Positions 47,850 to 60,728 of a stretch of 64,000 nt of DNA are shown piece after piece; positions within the stretch are counted from its first letter, which is position 1, and each line of letters opens with the position of its first letter. The stretch covers positions 260,565-324,564 of the forward strand of contig JAVSML010001158.1 in NCBI GenBank assembly GCA_038503035.1, in the 5' to 3' direction. The position numbers and the translations under genes were made by a program. The stretch is from Crocodylus rhombifer. Taxonomy: Eukaryota; Chordata; Crocodylia; Crocodylidae. The notes beneath the pieces are model-generated. The model did not search any database. It was not told where the DNA came from and saw nothing but the letters and a program-made list of their open reading frames with translations.

Positions 47850-50800
47850 TATTTACAAAGTGATTTTTGTGGTGTCCCAGAGTGTGGGGCCATGGGGTTC
47901 AGGACACCTAGGTGGTAGAACCTGGGGGCAGGTGGCCGGAACCCCAGCCTCTGGCCATTCCCCCGTGGGTCTAGATGCCAGAGCAAGTGCAGCAGATGTG
48001 GGCCTCACCCAGGCCTGACAGCAGCCTGTGCTTCTTTGGTGCAGCTGTCTCCCCCTCTAGCTGGTAGAGTCTAAGCCCAGCAGGATGGGCATGAGGTCCC
48101 GGTGCCATTTCAGGCAGCTCCAACTCTGCACCTGTGTGGAACCAGGGTGAGCTGTGCAGTTGGACCCAGGCTGGATAGTTCACTGCAGAGGCACTGGCAG
48201 GCAGGAGCTGGCTGAGGGGCTCCTGGAGCCTGCAGAGGACCTCCTCCCCGACCCAAGTGGAGACCTGATACAGAGTGGTGGGCAGCTCCCAGGGCACATG
48301 CAGGGCTAGGGCTGGGGGCTGGGCAGTGTCGGTACAACCATGACTGCCAGGGCCAGAATGGTATCCAGCACCCAACAGTAATTGTCTGTGGCCTGCACTG
48401 CCTAGCCTGGGATAACATACTGCTCTCACAGCACCTGGGACCACCTGCACTCCAGGGCTAGGATCTTGGCCTGAAACTCACAGCCTGCCTAGTCTTGTGC
48501 CTCCTCACACTGGTCCTGTACCTCTTCCCACTGGTTCCGCACATCCTTGAGGGTGATGTCCTCCTCCTGTCAAGCCCATGGGTCCTCTACCAGTCCCCCA
48601 CATCTACAACTAGCCTCTGAAGAAGGAGAGTCCTGTCCTCTGTGGACCTCTGGCACAGCTGACACATCTGGAGGGCCCTGGCATTAGGTGGCAGCCTCCC
48701 TGACCTGGCATTCCAGCTGGCCCCTGTGGTGTCTCCCCTGCACCCAAATGCTGGACCCGCAGAGCCATGAGACAGAAGCTTTTTGTGGGAGTTTGCAACA
48801 TTTCAGAGATAAGATTCTCTGCACCAGAGGCCGTGTGCAGAGGCCTCAGAATGGGGGTCAGCCATGCATGGGTGCCCAAGAACCATGGTAAGTTGGTTGG
48901 ACAGGCCCGAGGCCCAGGTGACTTCCAACTGAGCTCCCCTATCCCCACATGCTCCCCTGCAGCTGGTGGGCCACTGGGTGTTGGCCGCAGGCACTCTGCT
49001 TCCTCCAGCCCATTCCCAAGGTGGGACAGGTCAGGTTCCTTCTGGCACATCTCCAGATCCCACTTCCCCCCCTCTCCTCCTGCAGGCCACCCACCCTACT
49101 GCACTGCCACCCAGCCCACAGCACCTGGAGGCTCCTAGACAACTGGGATGAAGAGCTGTCCCATGCCCATGCCCCCACCCTCCCTGCAATCGGCCTCTCC
49201 ACAGAGGCATCCTAGGGCCAGCCCCCTACCAAGTGTGTCCCTGCTGCATGTGCCCTGAGTGGTACACAGTGAGATGTTTGCATGGGCTGTGGGGTACTAT
49301 GCCCTGCTGCTGCTGATCCTCATGCTGCCCCTGGCACACCTGCACTCCTGCTATGGAACCATGAGCTATGATGGTGTGGGGGCAAGCCCAGGCTCCCCTG
49401 CAATGTCCGCTTCTGCCTGGAGGGGTACCTGTGTTTGTGCTATACATCCCTGCCCACCACTGCTGATGACAACATTGCCACCGACATTCCTCGTCTTGTG
49501 AGAAGTCTGTGCCCACCTAGCTGTGGGGGCATGGGATGATCAATAATGTTCTGCACTGTCTCCTACCACTCTGTATGTTCTGGGGGAGAATCCAGGGCCA
49601 GGAGAGTGGGGGAGGGTTGGGCAGGGAGTTGGAGGCAAGGACTGGGGCCAGGGCAGGGAGGTCTCTCCCCCTCCAGTGTGTGGCTTACCATATGGCCAGG
49701 GCTGGTGAGGCTGATGGTTCAGCATGGTCCTCCCTGTTGCAACAGCATGTGGGTGTTCATGGTGTCCTCAGCCCATGGGGCACACCATGCTGAGCCCCCA
49801 TCCTGGGAAGGACATGGTGCTGTTAGTGGCTGGCAGTGTCATGGCCAACCGTGCCTTGTTTCTGGCCCTGGGGCTCTGCAACTGGTGAGGCAGGTACTGG
49901 CCAGGGCTTCCCAAGCTACTGGTGGAAACTGCAGCTGGAGAGCTGGGTGGGATGGGGTGTTGCGTGCCCAACGGTCCTTGTTCACCAGAGAAGCCAGGCT
50001 GGGGTGGGGGCTCAGGCAGGCCACCCATTCTGCTAAAGATAGCACAGCTGCAACCTGGGTCCCAGGGTGCAAGGATATTCATCAGTTGTGGCATAAAAGG
50101 CATGGACTTACAGGCACAGCTGAACTGATGATTGTGGTTGGTCATGGCAGTCCACTGTGTTTATTGTGACACTGCTACACTAACTGGTTGTGCCTGTGCT
50201 TCCACATTCAGCTTGATAGAACCTCATAAATATTGGCTTTGGAGTACCCACCCTGCTCAAACTGGCACAGCACTTCTGCCTTATTGCACAGTGCCATCAG
50301 CTTGCCAGTATGCTCCTGGCTGCAGCTGGGGCCCTGGGTTGTATGTACGGGTATTTGGACACATGTGGTTACAGGCCTGGGCAAAGTAGATGATGCCATG
50401 CTGAGTCCCACGCTGACTGTCTGGGCCCCTGCCTGGCTGTACCTGTGTTGCCATCCCTGGGCAGCTGCCTGCAGTGACCAGTGCAGGGCACAGCATAGGA
50501 CTGGAAGTCACACAGCACCTGCAGGCAGAGGGCAGGCTGCTTGGGCATGCTGCAGGCAGGCAGGTGGTGCAACCCTGTTGCCCAGAAGCTAGCTGCAGGC
50601 AACCCTGGAAAGTCAGCAGGCCTGGCTGGACCCTGTTGGCCCAGCACTGGAGTGCTGGCAGGCAGCCACAGATAGCCTGTGGCCTGACCCAGGGGACACA
50701 TAGGACTAGCAGTGCCCTCCCGCTCCCTGGTGAGTGTTCCCCAGGGCTCAAAATGTCTGAAGCCTTTTATAGTCTACATAGAGGGTCTATTTTAAAAGCA

Positions 50801-50905
50801 GCTGAGCCCTGAACAGGAAAGGCTCCTGAAAACCCTGACTGCTCTCAGTCTCCTTACCAGACTCAGTCCATGTCCCTTTTCAGCTGGGGACAGGCTCTCA
50901 AAATC

Positions 50906-51562
50906 CTAGTCACAACAGCAAAACAAATCAATTATTCCAGCCGCTGTTCTGCACACAATGTTCTGCACAGGATCTTTCCCATGTGCAGCAAGGCTCTCAC
51001 CTGGAACAGCAGTTTCCTCAGGCCTCTCCTTCAGATCCTCAGCTGAAACTCTGCTCCAGAGATTATCAAAAGCCATGTGTGTGCAGGCCTCCACCTGGCT
51101 CCTGCTCAGGGTCAGTACCACAGTCTTCCTCTGGCAAGTTTCGCAACTCTTGCCTGCAGGATGCTCAGACACTCCTCTTTCCCTGCCACTTGCAGGGAAC
51201 TGACCCCTCTCTGCCCCTCTTCCTGGCTGGAAGTACTTCTTGGCAGCCTCCCTCCTCCAATCCGGAGCGAGATACTGCTCCAGAAGTGTGGTGAAAGTTT
51301 CTCTTCCCTTCCGGTCTCCAGCTGGAGCCCTGCCGGCCCTCTTTGCTGTGAGTGTTGTTTCCAGGAGTTTTAGTTTGCTGCCCCTACAGCTGTGGAGTGA
51401 AACACTGGGCTCTGTGCAGCTCCACGGCACTGCAGAAAGCCCTGCAAGCAGCCTGACAGCCCAGGAGAGCAACTCTGCCCAAGAAAAGTGGCAAGCCTGA
51501 TCTCCCCCCCAACACCACCCTCCCCCCCCTACACTGGAGGCTGCTTGGCTGCCTGTGTGCAT
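50906..51562 (-). CDS. 218-codon open frame inside the Harbinger element, function unknown
   Basis: Uninterrupted minus-strand frame near the right end of the element. It contains charged stretches such as APDWRREAAKK and FDNLWSRVSAEDLKE. It might be a remnant of the element's second protein, but I see no Myb/SANT tryptophan pattern. Unit A has lost the matching sequence, so conservation cannot be judged. It could be open by chance in GC-rich DNA. Confidence 0.25.
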   Translation of the reverse strand: MHTGSQAASSVGGGGWCWGGDQACHFSWAELLSWAVRLLAGLSAVPWSCTEPSVSLHSCRGSKLKLLETTLTAKRAGRAPAGDRKGRETFTTLLEQYLAPDWRREAAKKYFQPGRGAERGQFPASGRERGVSEHPAGKSCETCQRKTVVLTLSRSQVEACTHMAFDNLWSRVSAEDLKERPEETAVPGESLAAHGKDPVQNIVCRTAAGIIDLFCCCD

Positions 51563-53095
51563 GACACAGGGGTTTAATCAGCCCTAAATTGAAGTGGTGC
51601 TTTTTAAAACCCACCGCTTCAATTTAGGGCCCTTGTTTTGTCTACACATGCCCTATTATTCCAGGGCCATAAACAATCTCAAGTAGCTGGGATTTGTGTC
51701 TGTGAAAATTATTGTTCTTCAATTTTTATAAAATTTTCTTCCTGCACCATATTGGAATGTTACTTATCTAAATCTTGTTTCTTTTCACCTTATTTTATGG
51801 GCTTCTTTGACAAAGCCACTTTTTGTTCTTACAACTCATCTACAAAACTTGGCAATGATATATTTCTTATAGCACAGTTACACTTAATAACATTTGGTTA
51901 TTAATCACTAAAACTATAATATACTTCCATATATTTGAGCTATTCATTTAAAGGTCGTGTGTGACTTTTCCTGACAGCTCTTTTTCTCTGCGGGATTTAA
52001 CTTTACTATTGGTTAGCTCGGCAGGGTAATTGCTGATCCCACGGGTGGTAACATCTGGCAAAAGCCAATTGTGGGGCCATCAGCTTTAGTTAAACTTTTG
52101 TTGCTTGGTGTACATGGCCATGTCTGGCAACAGTAATCCAAAACCATCTCGCTCTGTGTCACTAGTGCTTACATCTCACAGACACCTGTCAGCTTTTTCT
52201 GATCTCCAAACTGAACACTTTACTCCTGGGTTAGCCAGTCTGACCAAGACTCTCCCAATCTAGCTTTCTTTTCAAATTCCCTTACTCCTAAATATTTAGT
52301 CTATATAGTTTTTTTAATCATGAATTTTCCTTTTCTTCTGACTTTGCTTGAGCTGAACTGTGTTTCTGGTAAAGAGCTTCTCCAAACAGAAGGCATCAAT
52401 TGCAATTTGGTGTCATGCTCTGGGGCTGCCTCTCCTTTGAGGAATTTCTGTTACTGATTGATTGCCATGAAAGTCCATCCATTTTCGCTTTGCATCTATT
52501 AAGATTTCCTGTTTGCAAATCCTTTTGTTCCTTTTCTTTTTCACGGTCTTCCGATAATTTTTCACCTGCTATGGTAATTTGCCCTTTGATTCTGGTTTTA
52601 TTTCCCACCAGAATTGTGAATTTGTTCTGGTGATTTGATATTATTTTGCTCTCCTTATAGAAGTTTGCAGCATTTTAATGTTTCCTTATTGTGCTTTTTA
52701 CCCACTTCTAACACACATTGTTAGATATGTTAAGTGCACATACATTTAATTCAGTCCTATATGATAACCCCATAAGAGATATTCCTTATACATCAGTATA
52801 TTATCATCAATATTTTCTCTTACCTGTCAGCTTTTTCTGGTCTCCAAACTGAACACTTTACTCCTTGGTTAGCAACCTTAGACTCTGAAAATCTAGCTTT
52901 CTTTTCAAATTCCCTTACTCCTTATTAGTTAGTCTATCTAGTAGGCCTCTGCAAAACAGCATGATTTCATTTTGATTTCCATTTCACCATTTTGAAGGGA
53001 CAGCATTTCATTTCAACATTTCATATTGTTTCAAAGCACTGTTGTATTTTGTTTCATCAAAAACTGTTTCAATACATTTCAGTGTTTCATTGGGC

Positions 53096-53973
53096 CTGGC
53101 ATTTACGGGCCTGCTGCACTGCCAGCAGTCCCACCAGGCCTCCCTACCCTGGCAGGGTGCAGGTTTAGTGGTTATGCCCAGGACCTGGGGCTTCCTCCTT
53201 CCTCATAGCCCTAATCCCACACCTCCAAGTTCATCCTGGCAGGGGAATGAGTTCAGCAAGGACATGTTCTTCCCCTTCTGGCTGGTGATGTAGTTAGTGC
53301 CCCCTCCAGCTGAGAGTGGGCATTACTTGGCTTTTAGAAAACTCAAAAAAGGAAATAAGTGCAGACAGAGTGAGGAGGATGGCACTCGGTCTGTCTGCAG
53401 GTGGAGCTTGGGGAATCCCAGCAGCAGGAGTTTTATCTTTAGGAACACCAGCTGCTCCACCAAAGTAGGATCCAAGCAGGAGGAGCTGCCTCAGCTGATC
53501 CACTTGCCTCCACAAGCGCAGCCTCCTCCAAGGTGCCACTTTCTAGAGGAGACCTGGGCCTAAAGGAAACCTGATGGGTGTGAAGCACAAACTCTGATTC
53601 CTGCTCAGTGCCCAGGATTGCTTGAGCCAGCGTGCCCAGCATCCCTGGTTCCAACTCCAACTCCTCCTCTGGCAGCAGGAGGCTCACACTGAGAGCTGAA
53701 ATTGGGGTGCAGGAGACAGTGATTCCACTACTGGTGCCTACTTCTGGACTAAGCAGAGGTGGTACAGGTGCAGGGACATCAGGTGTAGCCACTGCTCCCA
53801 CCTCCTGGCTTCCACTGTTAGCACTGATGTCATGGCTCCTTGGGAAGAGAATGTGTCTCTGTTTGGCGGGGGGGGCTCTAGCTCTCCCCCTGCCCCCTCT
53901 CCCTCCCCTGCCAGAAGACCTGGCACTTGCCTTTCCAGCATGCTTCATATTGATCTTTCCTGTGCTGCAAAAG

Positions 53974-54027
<54 letters not shown>

Positions 54028-54053
54028 CCTTTTTTATTGTGCATTTCATTCCC
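53096..54053 (-). pseudogene. internally deleted hAT copy, transposase N-terminus only
   Basis: The 3' flank (53096-53300) matches 41205-41420. The minus-strand frame 54071-53439 shares SEFVLHTHQ and RPRSP with 43734-43477. The catalytic and hATC regions are absent. The frame also runs through the GT repeat, giving a poly His-Thr stretch that is an artefact. Confidence 0.6.
53975..54024. repeat. (GT)n microsatellite
   Basis: About 25 uninterrupted GT dinucleotides within the hAT remnant. Confidence 0.95.
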
Positions 54054-54841
54054 TCTGTTACATGCATGCACTGGCCTCTTTGATTGTTTGCTTCAGTGCC
54101 GAGATATGTAAAAATTGTGTGTTGTCTGTCTGTCATCTTCTCCTATGAATATCTTAGTTTTCTCTATATTCTGTCTGTCTGTGTATCTGTGTGCCTGTGT
54201 GCGTGCCTCCCTGCACAGTGATGGATCACACTGGCAGGGAAAACACAGCTTTCTTTTTTCAAAGTTTCCAAAAAAAAGAGCAAATATAAATTCAAAGAAA
54301 TGAATTGAATAGTAATTCTAATAGTAATTGAATAGAATAGCTAAGATAAGCTGAAACTTATCCAATCCTTTGTAACAAGAAAAAAAGAGCAGGCAAGTTC
54401 AACTACTGAGTACAGCCAGCAAGCTGCAATGCCTCAGTCTGAGCGTTCCTGTCTCACACAGTTCCTAACAGGGAACAAGCTGGCAAAGGCACAGCATGCC
54501 TCCAAACAGAGGCTTTTTGCTGTTTCTAGTCCCACCCCACAGACACTGTCATTAGAAAGGCAGCCAGAAAGAAATCCTTCTCACTGGCCACCTACAGATG
54601 TCAGTTTCCCGCCCTACCCTGCCACTTCCCCTCCCCGCCCCCCTCCCTCCCTCCTCCAGCATTCAGTTAAGCTGTCCAAAGCATCTGAAGCATTTCCGAA
54701 GCACTTCAGACGCTCCGAACCACTTCAGACACCTTAACTGAGGCTGCGCTTCAATCCAGTTATGCCACTTCAGATGCTGAGGTGTCCGAAGCAGCACCGG
54801 ATCCAAAGCGTGATCCGAAGACTCGCACAGCCCCACTCATT
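54054..54841. other. non-genic sequence of unit B, right part of the hAT composite
   Basis: Contains short TCTGTC runs and, at 54.66-54.83 kb, repeated 'ccgaagca / cttcagac' motifs next to the hAT-like end. No gene recognised. Confidence 0.4.
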
Positions 54842-55586
54842 GCCTCAACTCAGTTTTATTTGCTACTAGAATTGTGAACTGATTCAGGCTATTTAATATT
54901 ATTTTGTTGTTCTTGCTGATGTCTGCAAAATGTTAATGTTTCATTATTGTTTTATTTACTCATTTTTACACACATTACACAGATAAGTTAAGTACACACC
55001 AGTTTAATTCAGTCCTTTCTGATAGCCCCATAAGAGATATTCTTTATACATCAGCCAATCTTTTTTCTCTGTGTTTCACCTTCAATGTTTTCAATACAAG
55101 TAATTCCACTCAGAAGAAATCCACTTTTGGAAGTGTGCTTATTTGAACCTCTATGTTAAATGCTTTGTTACTATCTTTACATGCACTTTTTATCACCTTA
55201 TTTTTCTGAGATGAATGTATAGATTTTGTTTTGAAAGTTAACACCAATTAAGGACGGGGTTAAATATTTTCCCCACTGTTCATACTTGTTTAGATCCAGG
55301 AATTTAGCCCTACCCAACTCCATATCCAATGCAGACAAGCAGGGAAGCAGATTGTTCAGCTATATACATAGAGCTCTTATGTCAGAGAGAGGCTTTTCAC
55401 CTTAAATCTTTAAATGTATCAATCCTAAAACTTACATTGAATCTTACAGAGAAACAAAACCAAAGTTACACAACCAGTTATATTTACAACCATTTAGTTG
55501 GGGGGGGAACAAATGCATTTTCCCAATAATAAGATTTTACTTATAAAAACCACAGAAGCACCGAGGTCCAATAACTATGCTCGTAC

Positions 55587-55703
55587 CTGCAGTTATTTAA
55601 GAGAGTGGAGGGCTGGAATGGCCTTTTCTGTATCTTATCTCATCTGGTCCCTTAAAAGAAATCCTTTTGGAGGCAGTGTGACACCTTAGTCTTCTGACTG
55701 TCC
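55587..55703 (-). other. candidate 5' non-coding exon / promoter module B1 for lectin gene 2
   Basis: Essentially identical to module A1 (28361-28477), including the CTGCAG|GTACGAG donor. It lies upstream of the unit B tail exon, in the right place to start gene 2. Confidence 0.45.
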
Positions 55704-57139
55704 AATAGAAGGTGGACTGCAGATGTCTAGAAAAATATATTCTGATTGAAACCATGCAGGAGCTTCATTGGCAGCTACTTTGAGAAGACCCTGTACACTA
55801 ATAGTAAAGATACTTTCATCTTTAAGTTAAAGTAATAAAGGTTAGGCCTATGGCATTAAACTCAAATTTAGCACAGCCATTTAAATGATGAATTTTGTAA
55901 ACTTGGTGTCTCTGGCATGATGAGTGGGACTCCAACCATTTAGACCCCTGAACAGGGTTTTCCCAGTCTTTTGGAGCAATGTCCTCAAGGTAAAGCCTTG
56001 AAGTTCCAGCATGTGGGAAATGTAAAGCAATGACTGCATAAAGCCATAAATTTTAACTCTAACTGCTTGACTGAAGATGCAAAAAATGTATTCTGAGAAT
56101 CTAATTCTTCCGTTCCTCAGATGAGTCAGCTGCAACTCCATTGATGTGTAAATGAAAGGACATTCAAGTAACGGGGCTCTAATTTTTGCTTCCATGATTA
56201 CAGCCCTTCTAGGAATTAGTCTTCCTACTCCTTCCTTCTCTTTTTGTTCTTTCTGTGTGCAGCCAAGCTGCAGAGAATACAAACATCTTATTTTAGCGTG
56301 AACCACAGTGGACTGTATTATACGATGCATATATCATATGAGCGAGGTTTTGCATAGTTCTCTTGTAGATTTTTCAGTCTCCTAACTGCACTCTTTCCTT
56401 ACTGATTAACAATGATATTTTGTGTCTAGACCACTGTTTTTATGTAATGCATCATTTTTTCTCTCTAGAACTTTAGTACTGATTTACCTTTTCTCTGACT
56501 TTTCTGATATATTACTAGATCATTTTAATTTCCAAACTTTTCATATTCAGTATTTCATTATCATGCGATTTATCCATTGTGAAGACTGTTAGTACCTATG
56601 TTAAGTAAGTTTGGTGCCCCTTGGTGCTACATCAGGGACCTCTATCACAAAGGTGTATGATGTCTATTCCCTTTGGTTACATCTCTGAGCTGTTTTCAGT
56701 AGAGACAACTTCACGTACAACAAAGTCAATTGAATTGCTTTCTCAAATGTGTTTTGTTGAGAATTAGTATCAACTACTTTGCTACTATCTACATATATAT
56801 TACATCTTTCATCTTCCCTGGCTGGTGGTTAGTGATAAGAGCTTGATTTGAAAGGGAAGAGAAAGACAATGAGCCCAACATTCTAGGTTGTTAAGATTCT
56901 CTCATGTATATTATATTAAGGAGGAATAATCAAAGTAATATAGACCGAGACGGACCTATCTTGACACAACATTTTTACATACTCCAACTCTAGAACAATA
57001 ATTCAAACTACATATCTGGAAAATACTCTATTGCTTATTTCCTGAATTAGAAAATTCAGATAACATTCTTGTAACACTGATATTCTAGTCTAACCATAAC
57101 AGTCCCAGAAGCATCTGGCCATGGAGGATTTGACTTTAC

Positions 57140-57242
57140 CTGCAGTTATTTAGGAAGAGCCTGGAGTGCTGGAAACTGTATTGTGTCGGATTGGATCCCT
57201 TAAATCTTCAAAGAAGAACCTGATGTCTGCCTCTGACTGTCC
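57140..57242 (-). other. candidate 5' non-coding exon / promoter module B2 for lectin gene 2
   Basis: Copy of module A2 with the CTGCAG|GTAAAG donor preserved. Confidence 0.45.
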
Positions 57243-59516
57243 TGGTAGAAGATGGGAAGTGCTAATGAAGACAGAGCTTTCTTATGCTCTGGCTGAGGGT
57301 GCACAGGAAATTCATAGCTTGCTAATTTGAGAAGACCTACCCAGATTTTGCTTTGCACTCAACACAAAGGCACTTTCATCTTTAAACTAACATTATACAG
57401 GCTTGGCCTCTGGTGTTAATGTCCATTTTTAGGGGTAGTGAATTAAATACTGACTCCAGTAAAAGACAGTGTCTCTGACACAGAGCAGGAATCTAAAAAC
57501 TGTACCCTCTGAGGATTAAGTACTCCCCTCCAATTCCCCCACCTCTGCCTTTCCTCATAGCACTGCATCTATGCTCACTGGAGGTACCAGGCTTTTCTTG
57601 ATGAATGTAGAGAGTGCCTGTGTGCCTCACCCTCTTTTCTTGAGTTACACACAAGAAGCAAGGCACCAGTTCCAGTCTTACCATATTTTTGCCAGTTTTG
57701 TCCAAGTTGAGTCCCCACAGATTTTTCTTCTTTTTGATCACAGAGTAAGATGTCAATTTAAAACAATGAAAACATTGAAGGGTCAATCCCTGAGACAGTT
57801 TCAGTGTCATGGTGCCTACAACTGCTATGGAAGTTAGAGAGAAACCTACACTCTTGCCACAGATCTTTGAAAACAAGATAGGGTTGTGGATGAAAGTTTC
57901 TGCAGTGTCCTTAGCATAAGTGACTGGTGCCTCCTGAATCTGGGGGGGGGCACTCGCCCTATCGACAGCATCAGTTTCAGCTGTTGGGGGGGGTCATCAG
58001 ACCTGCTGAGGGGCACGTTCACCCCTGTGCTTCGCCTACCAGCTGCCCATGATCCTTAGCTAGTAGTGAAAGGGCTTCCCTGATAGGGAAGAAATGTTCT
58101 CACCCTGCTGTCTGAGTTCTCATCCCTGTAGTGTGGGATCATGGATGAACATCTCCAGTAAAATCAGGCCTCTTTGTGAGAACTTTTGGTATATGGGAGA
58201 GGCCACAGAGTTCAGAAAGTAGCAGCCTGTGCTTGGGTGAAGGCTGAGAGAACCATTGCCTAATGAGTTCTTTGGGTTAGAGGGCAACGCTTGTTAATTA
58301 GCCATGGCCTGCAGAGGTATTTGTGGTTTATCAATCCCTCCACCAACTCAGGAGCAACTTATCTGTTTAATACCTGCCACTGTGTCTACAGCCATGTTAC
58401 AGCCTGCAATGTATGTTCTCAGGCGACCAGCCCCAGTGGCTGCTGTCCCAGGGAGATCTCCTACCCTCGGCCCTGCAGCTGTCTAGCTGGCAAACATTTA
58501 ATACTGTGAAAAATGATAATGCATCATCCTGGAAATTCTGATCTAATTCCCTTTGCTAAACGCATACATTGCATGTTATGAGTGCTAAACATTTGAATGG
58601 AAGTCAGGTTTAAACCCATTAAAGTCACACGCACCAAAGGCCTACCAAGCCCCATCTGTCTGAGTCTTAAAGTTTACTGAGCTGGAAGGATCATTTCTCA
58701 AAAATAGTTTCAAGAGGAATAGTCTGAAGCTCTGAATGCCACATGTGAATTTTCACTGTGTCAAATAATTGACTTCTCCTTGTTAAAATTTACAGTGCCT
58801 TCAGTGTCACTGGGAAGCTCCACATGCACAGGAAAATCAAATATGCCCCATTCATTACTTTATAGACCTCTGTCGTACCTTCTTCCAGTCTCCTCTTTTC
58901 AAATATGTAAGAAGGGAAATGTATAAAAATCATTAATAAAACTTGAAGGAGAAAAAGATAAGAGTGAACATGGAATCTTTTTAACATAGACATGTTTGAA
59001 AGCTAACTGCAGAAGCTAGTAGAGAGGAAGTGTCATATATTTGTGATAATACTAATATAATGTAAATTTGAATAAATACTCTAATATAAGCCTATCCTGT
59101 GCTGCTGACTTGATACATAATATAGAGATGAGATCACATTTAAAGGAGAAAGACCTATTGCTGTGAACTTCTCCTTTATTGAAATCATTTTTCCAGTTCT
59201 TTCTTTATTTACAGTACTATGAGTCACAAAACAAGTATGCCAGTGGGCAGGAATACAAATATCCCACCATATTTATGACTTAAAAGCTTAGATACCTGCA
59301 TTGAATTGAATCAATGTTGTACGTCTTAAAGCCTGAGCTGTAATTAACTATAATCACCTTTCTTAATGCAGAAAGTAGGCCAGCGCAGACTGCTGCCCTT
59401 GGAGCACCATTAGGCATGGCTAACTGGTAAAAAAATATTTAGGGGTGGTCTTGGTATGACGTCAGGATGCAACAAGCAAAAGCAATGGTTGTACTCTGGA
59501 AAAATGCAGGAGGAGA

Positions 59517-60728
59517 TTACTTCATATCTTTCTCACAGACCCATGGGGCAGCAACTTCACAGCTAGAAGCCTGAAAGGCACCACTTATTAGGACTCCACA
59601 GTGCTGGACATGGCTATTAATGGCGACTCTACAAAAGCGCATGCATACAAGGAGGGGCAGTAGAGAGGGGTGCTCTATTAAAACAGGCAGAATTAAAACT
59701 CAGAACTTTTCAGGTAAGAGAGAGAAGATTCCTAGTACCTAGCAGGAGTGACTGAAATGGAAATGTACAGGCAAATGATAGTGAGATAAAACCTCAGTTA
59801 GCTGTATCAAAGGCAACATTTGATACTGCTGACAGAATCACTTTGTTATCTTGACTACACATATATCTGTGTAACCTAAGAGAACCATATACAGGTGGGT
59901 GGAAAACCCCAGCACAGGAGGCCTGCTCTTCAGGGGAGGGGGGTGACTTATCAAAGTGGAGGTCAAGAGAAAGTGGGTATAGTAACAATAGAGAAAACAG
60001 AAACATTGTGAGTGCATGTACATGTGACACTATGTCACCGTAGCCACGCACTATGGCAATGTAGCATCCACAGGTGTCTACACGTGACAAGCAGCTATTT
60101 CACCACAGCCGCATGCTCCCCCATTATAACATACCACTGTGGCATAAGTAGCTGCTAAAAATAATTCACGTGTACAGCGCAGTACAGGCGGTTACTGCAC
60201 CAGGCTTTAGTACTTCCAAAAGGAAGCACAAAAGTATGGTGCAGTAACAATGTCACTGTAGGGCAATGTGTAGACATGACCTGTTAGTACAATCTCTACT
60301 GGCCAGTACTGAGTATTCACAACCATAAGCCTAGATTATAATGCTGGCTATGCCTAGCACTCATGGGGTAACCCCCAGTATGACATGTTTCTTTTGTTCC
60401 CCTCAGTTTCCTAACCATGGACATGAAGCAATATAATAACAAAGCTGCCAACTATTAAAAAGGCCATTATTTAATGTCTGGCTAGAAGGTGCTGAAGTAT
60501 GGTTATATCATTGTTACTATTAAGCCAATGAACAAATTCTGGAACGTTTAACCAGTTTTAAGTTTGTGTTATTGTTTCCTTGAGCTTAGTAGCAATTTTT
60601 CTATTTTTAAAGACTGAATATTCACTAAGAATATTAAGACTTGGAGCACTGACACTCACACACACACTGAGTGACTGACTGACACCAAACTCACTTCCTA
60701 ACATTGAACGTTGACCCATCTTCCCAGG
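59517..60728 (-). pseudogene. lectin gene 3 fragment: last exon intact, penultimate exon cut
   Basis: The last lectin-domain exon (59517-59628, 112 nt, phase 2 entry, TAA stop) is intact and encodes SHVQHCGVLISGAF... with the three expected cysteines. Of the penultimate exon only the 3' 34 nt remain (60695-60728: WEDGSTFNVR), with its GT donor. Beyond 60728 a GC-rich insert begins. The first lectin-domain exon expected near 62.5 kb is absent because the unit switches to sequence like 29.6 kb. It is either a dead gene or a gene broken by assembly error at the N gap. Confidence 0.7.
60003..60285. repeat. Harbinger-type MITE, unit B
   Basis: Counterpart of 33440-33725, with 'gacactatgtcaccgtagccacgcac' and the right end 'gcaatgtgtagacatgacc'. 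Confidence 0.45.

Larger units (their letters stand above)
45236..51653 (+). mobile_element. PIF/Harbinger transposon, unit B copy (longer)
   Basis: The left end gggtgtgactacacatgc is the same as in unit A. The probable right end, read inward, is GGGCATGTGTAGACA, followed by a subterminal hairpin (51582-51599 pairs with 51611-51629). The broken transposase is at 46199-47082 and minus-strand accessory-protein frames lie at 47971-51562. That 45.2-51.65 kb is one element is inference from the end similarity. Confidence 0.6.
52942..54841. mobile_element. composite hAT insertion, unit B
   Basis: It begins with the same hAT MITE left end as 26630 (TAGGCCTCTGCAAAAC). After about 150 bp it switches to a segment shared with the hAT transposon at 41.2-43.7 kb, and it ends with cgcacagccccac, an hAT-like terminus. 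In unit A the same position holds the 702-bp MITE plus about 270 bp of flank. Confidence 0.55.

Noticed and set aside
53439..54071. 210-codon minus-strand frame with a His-Thr repeat
   Set aside because: The His-Thr stretch is the translated GT microsatellite. The rest is an hAT transposase N-terminal remnant.
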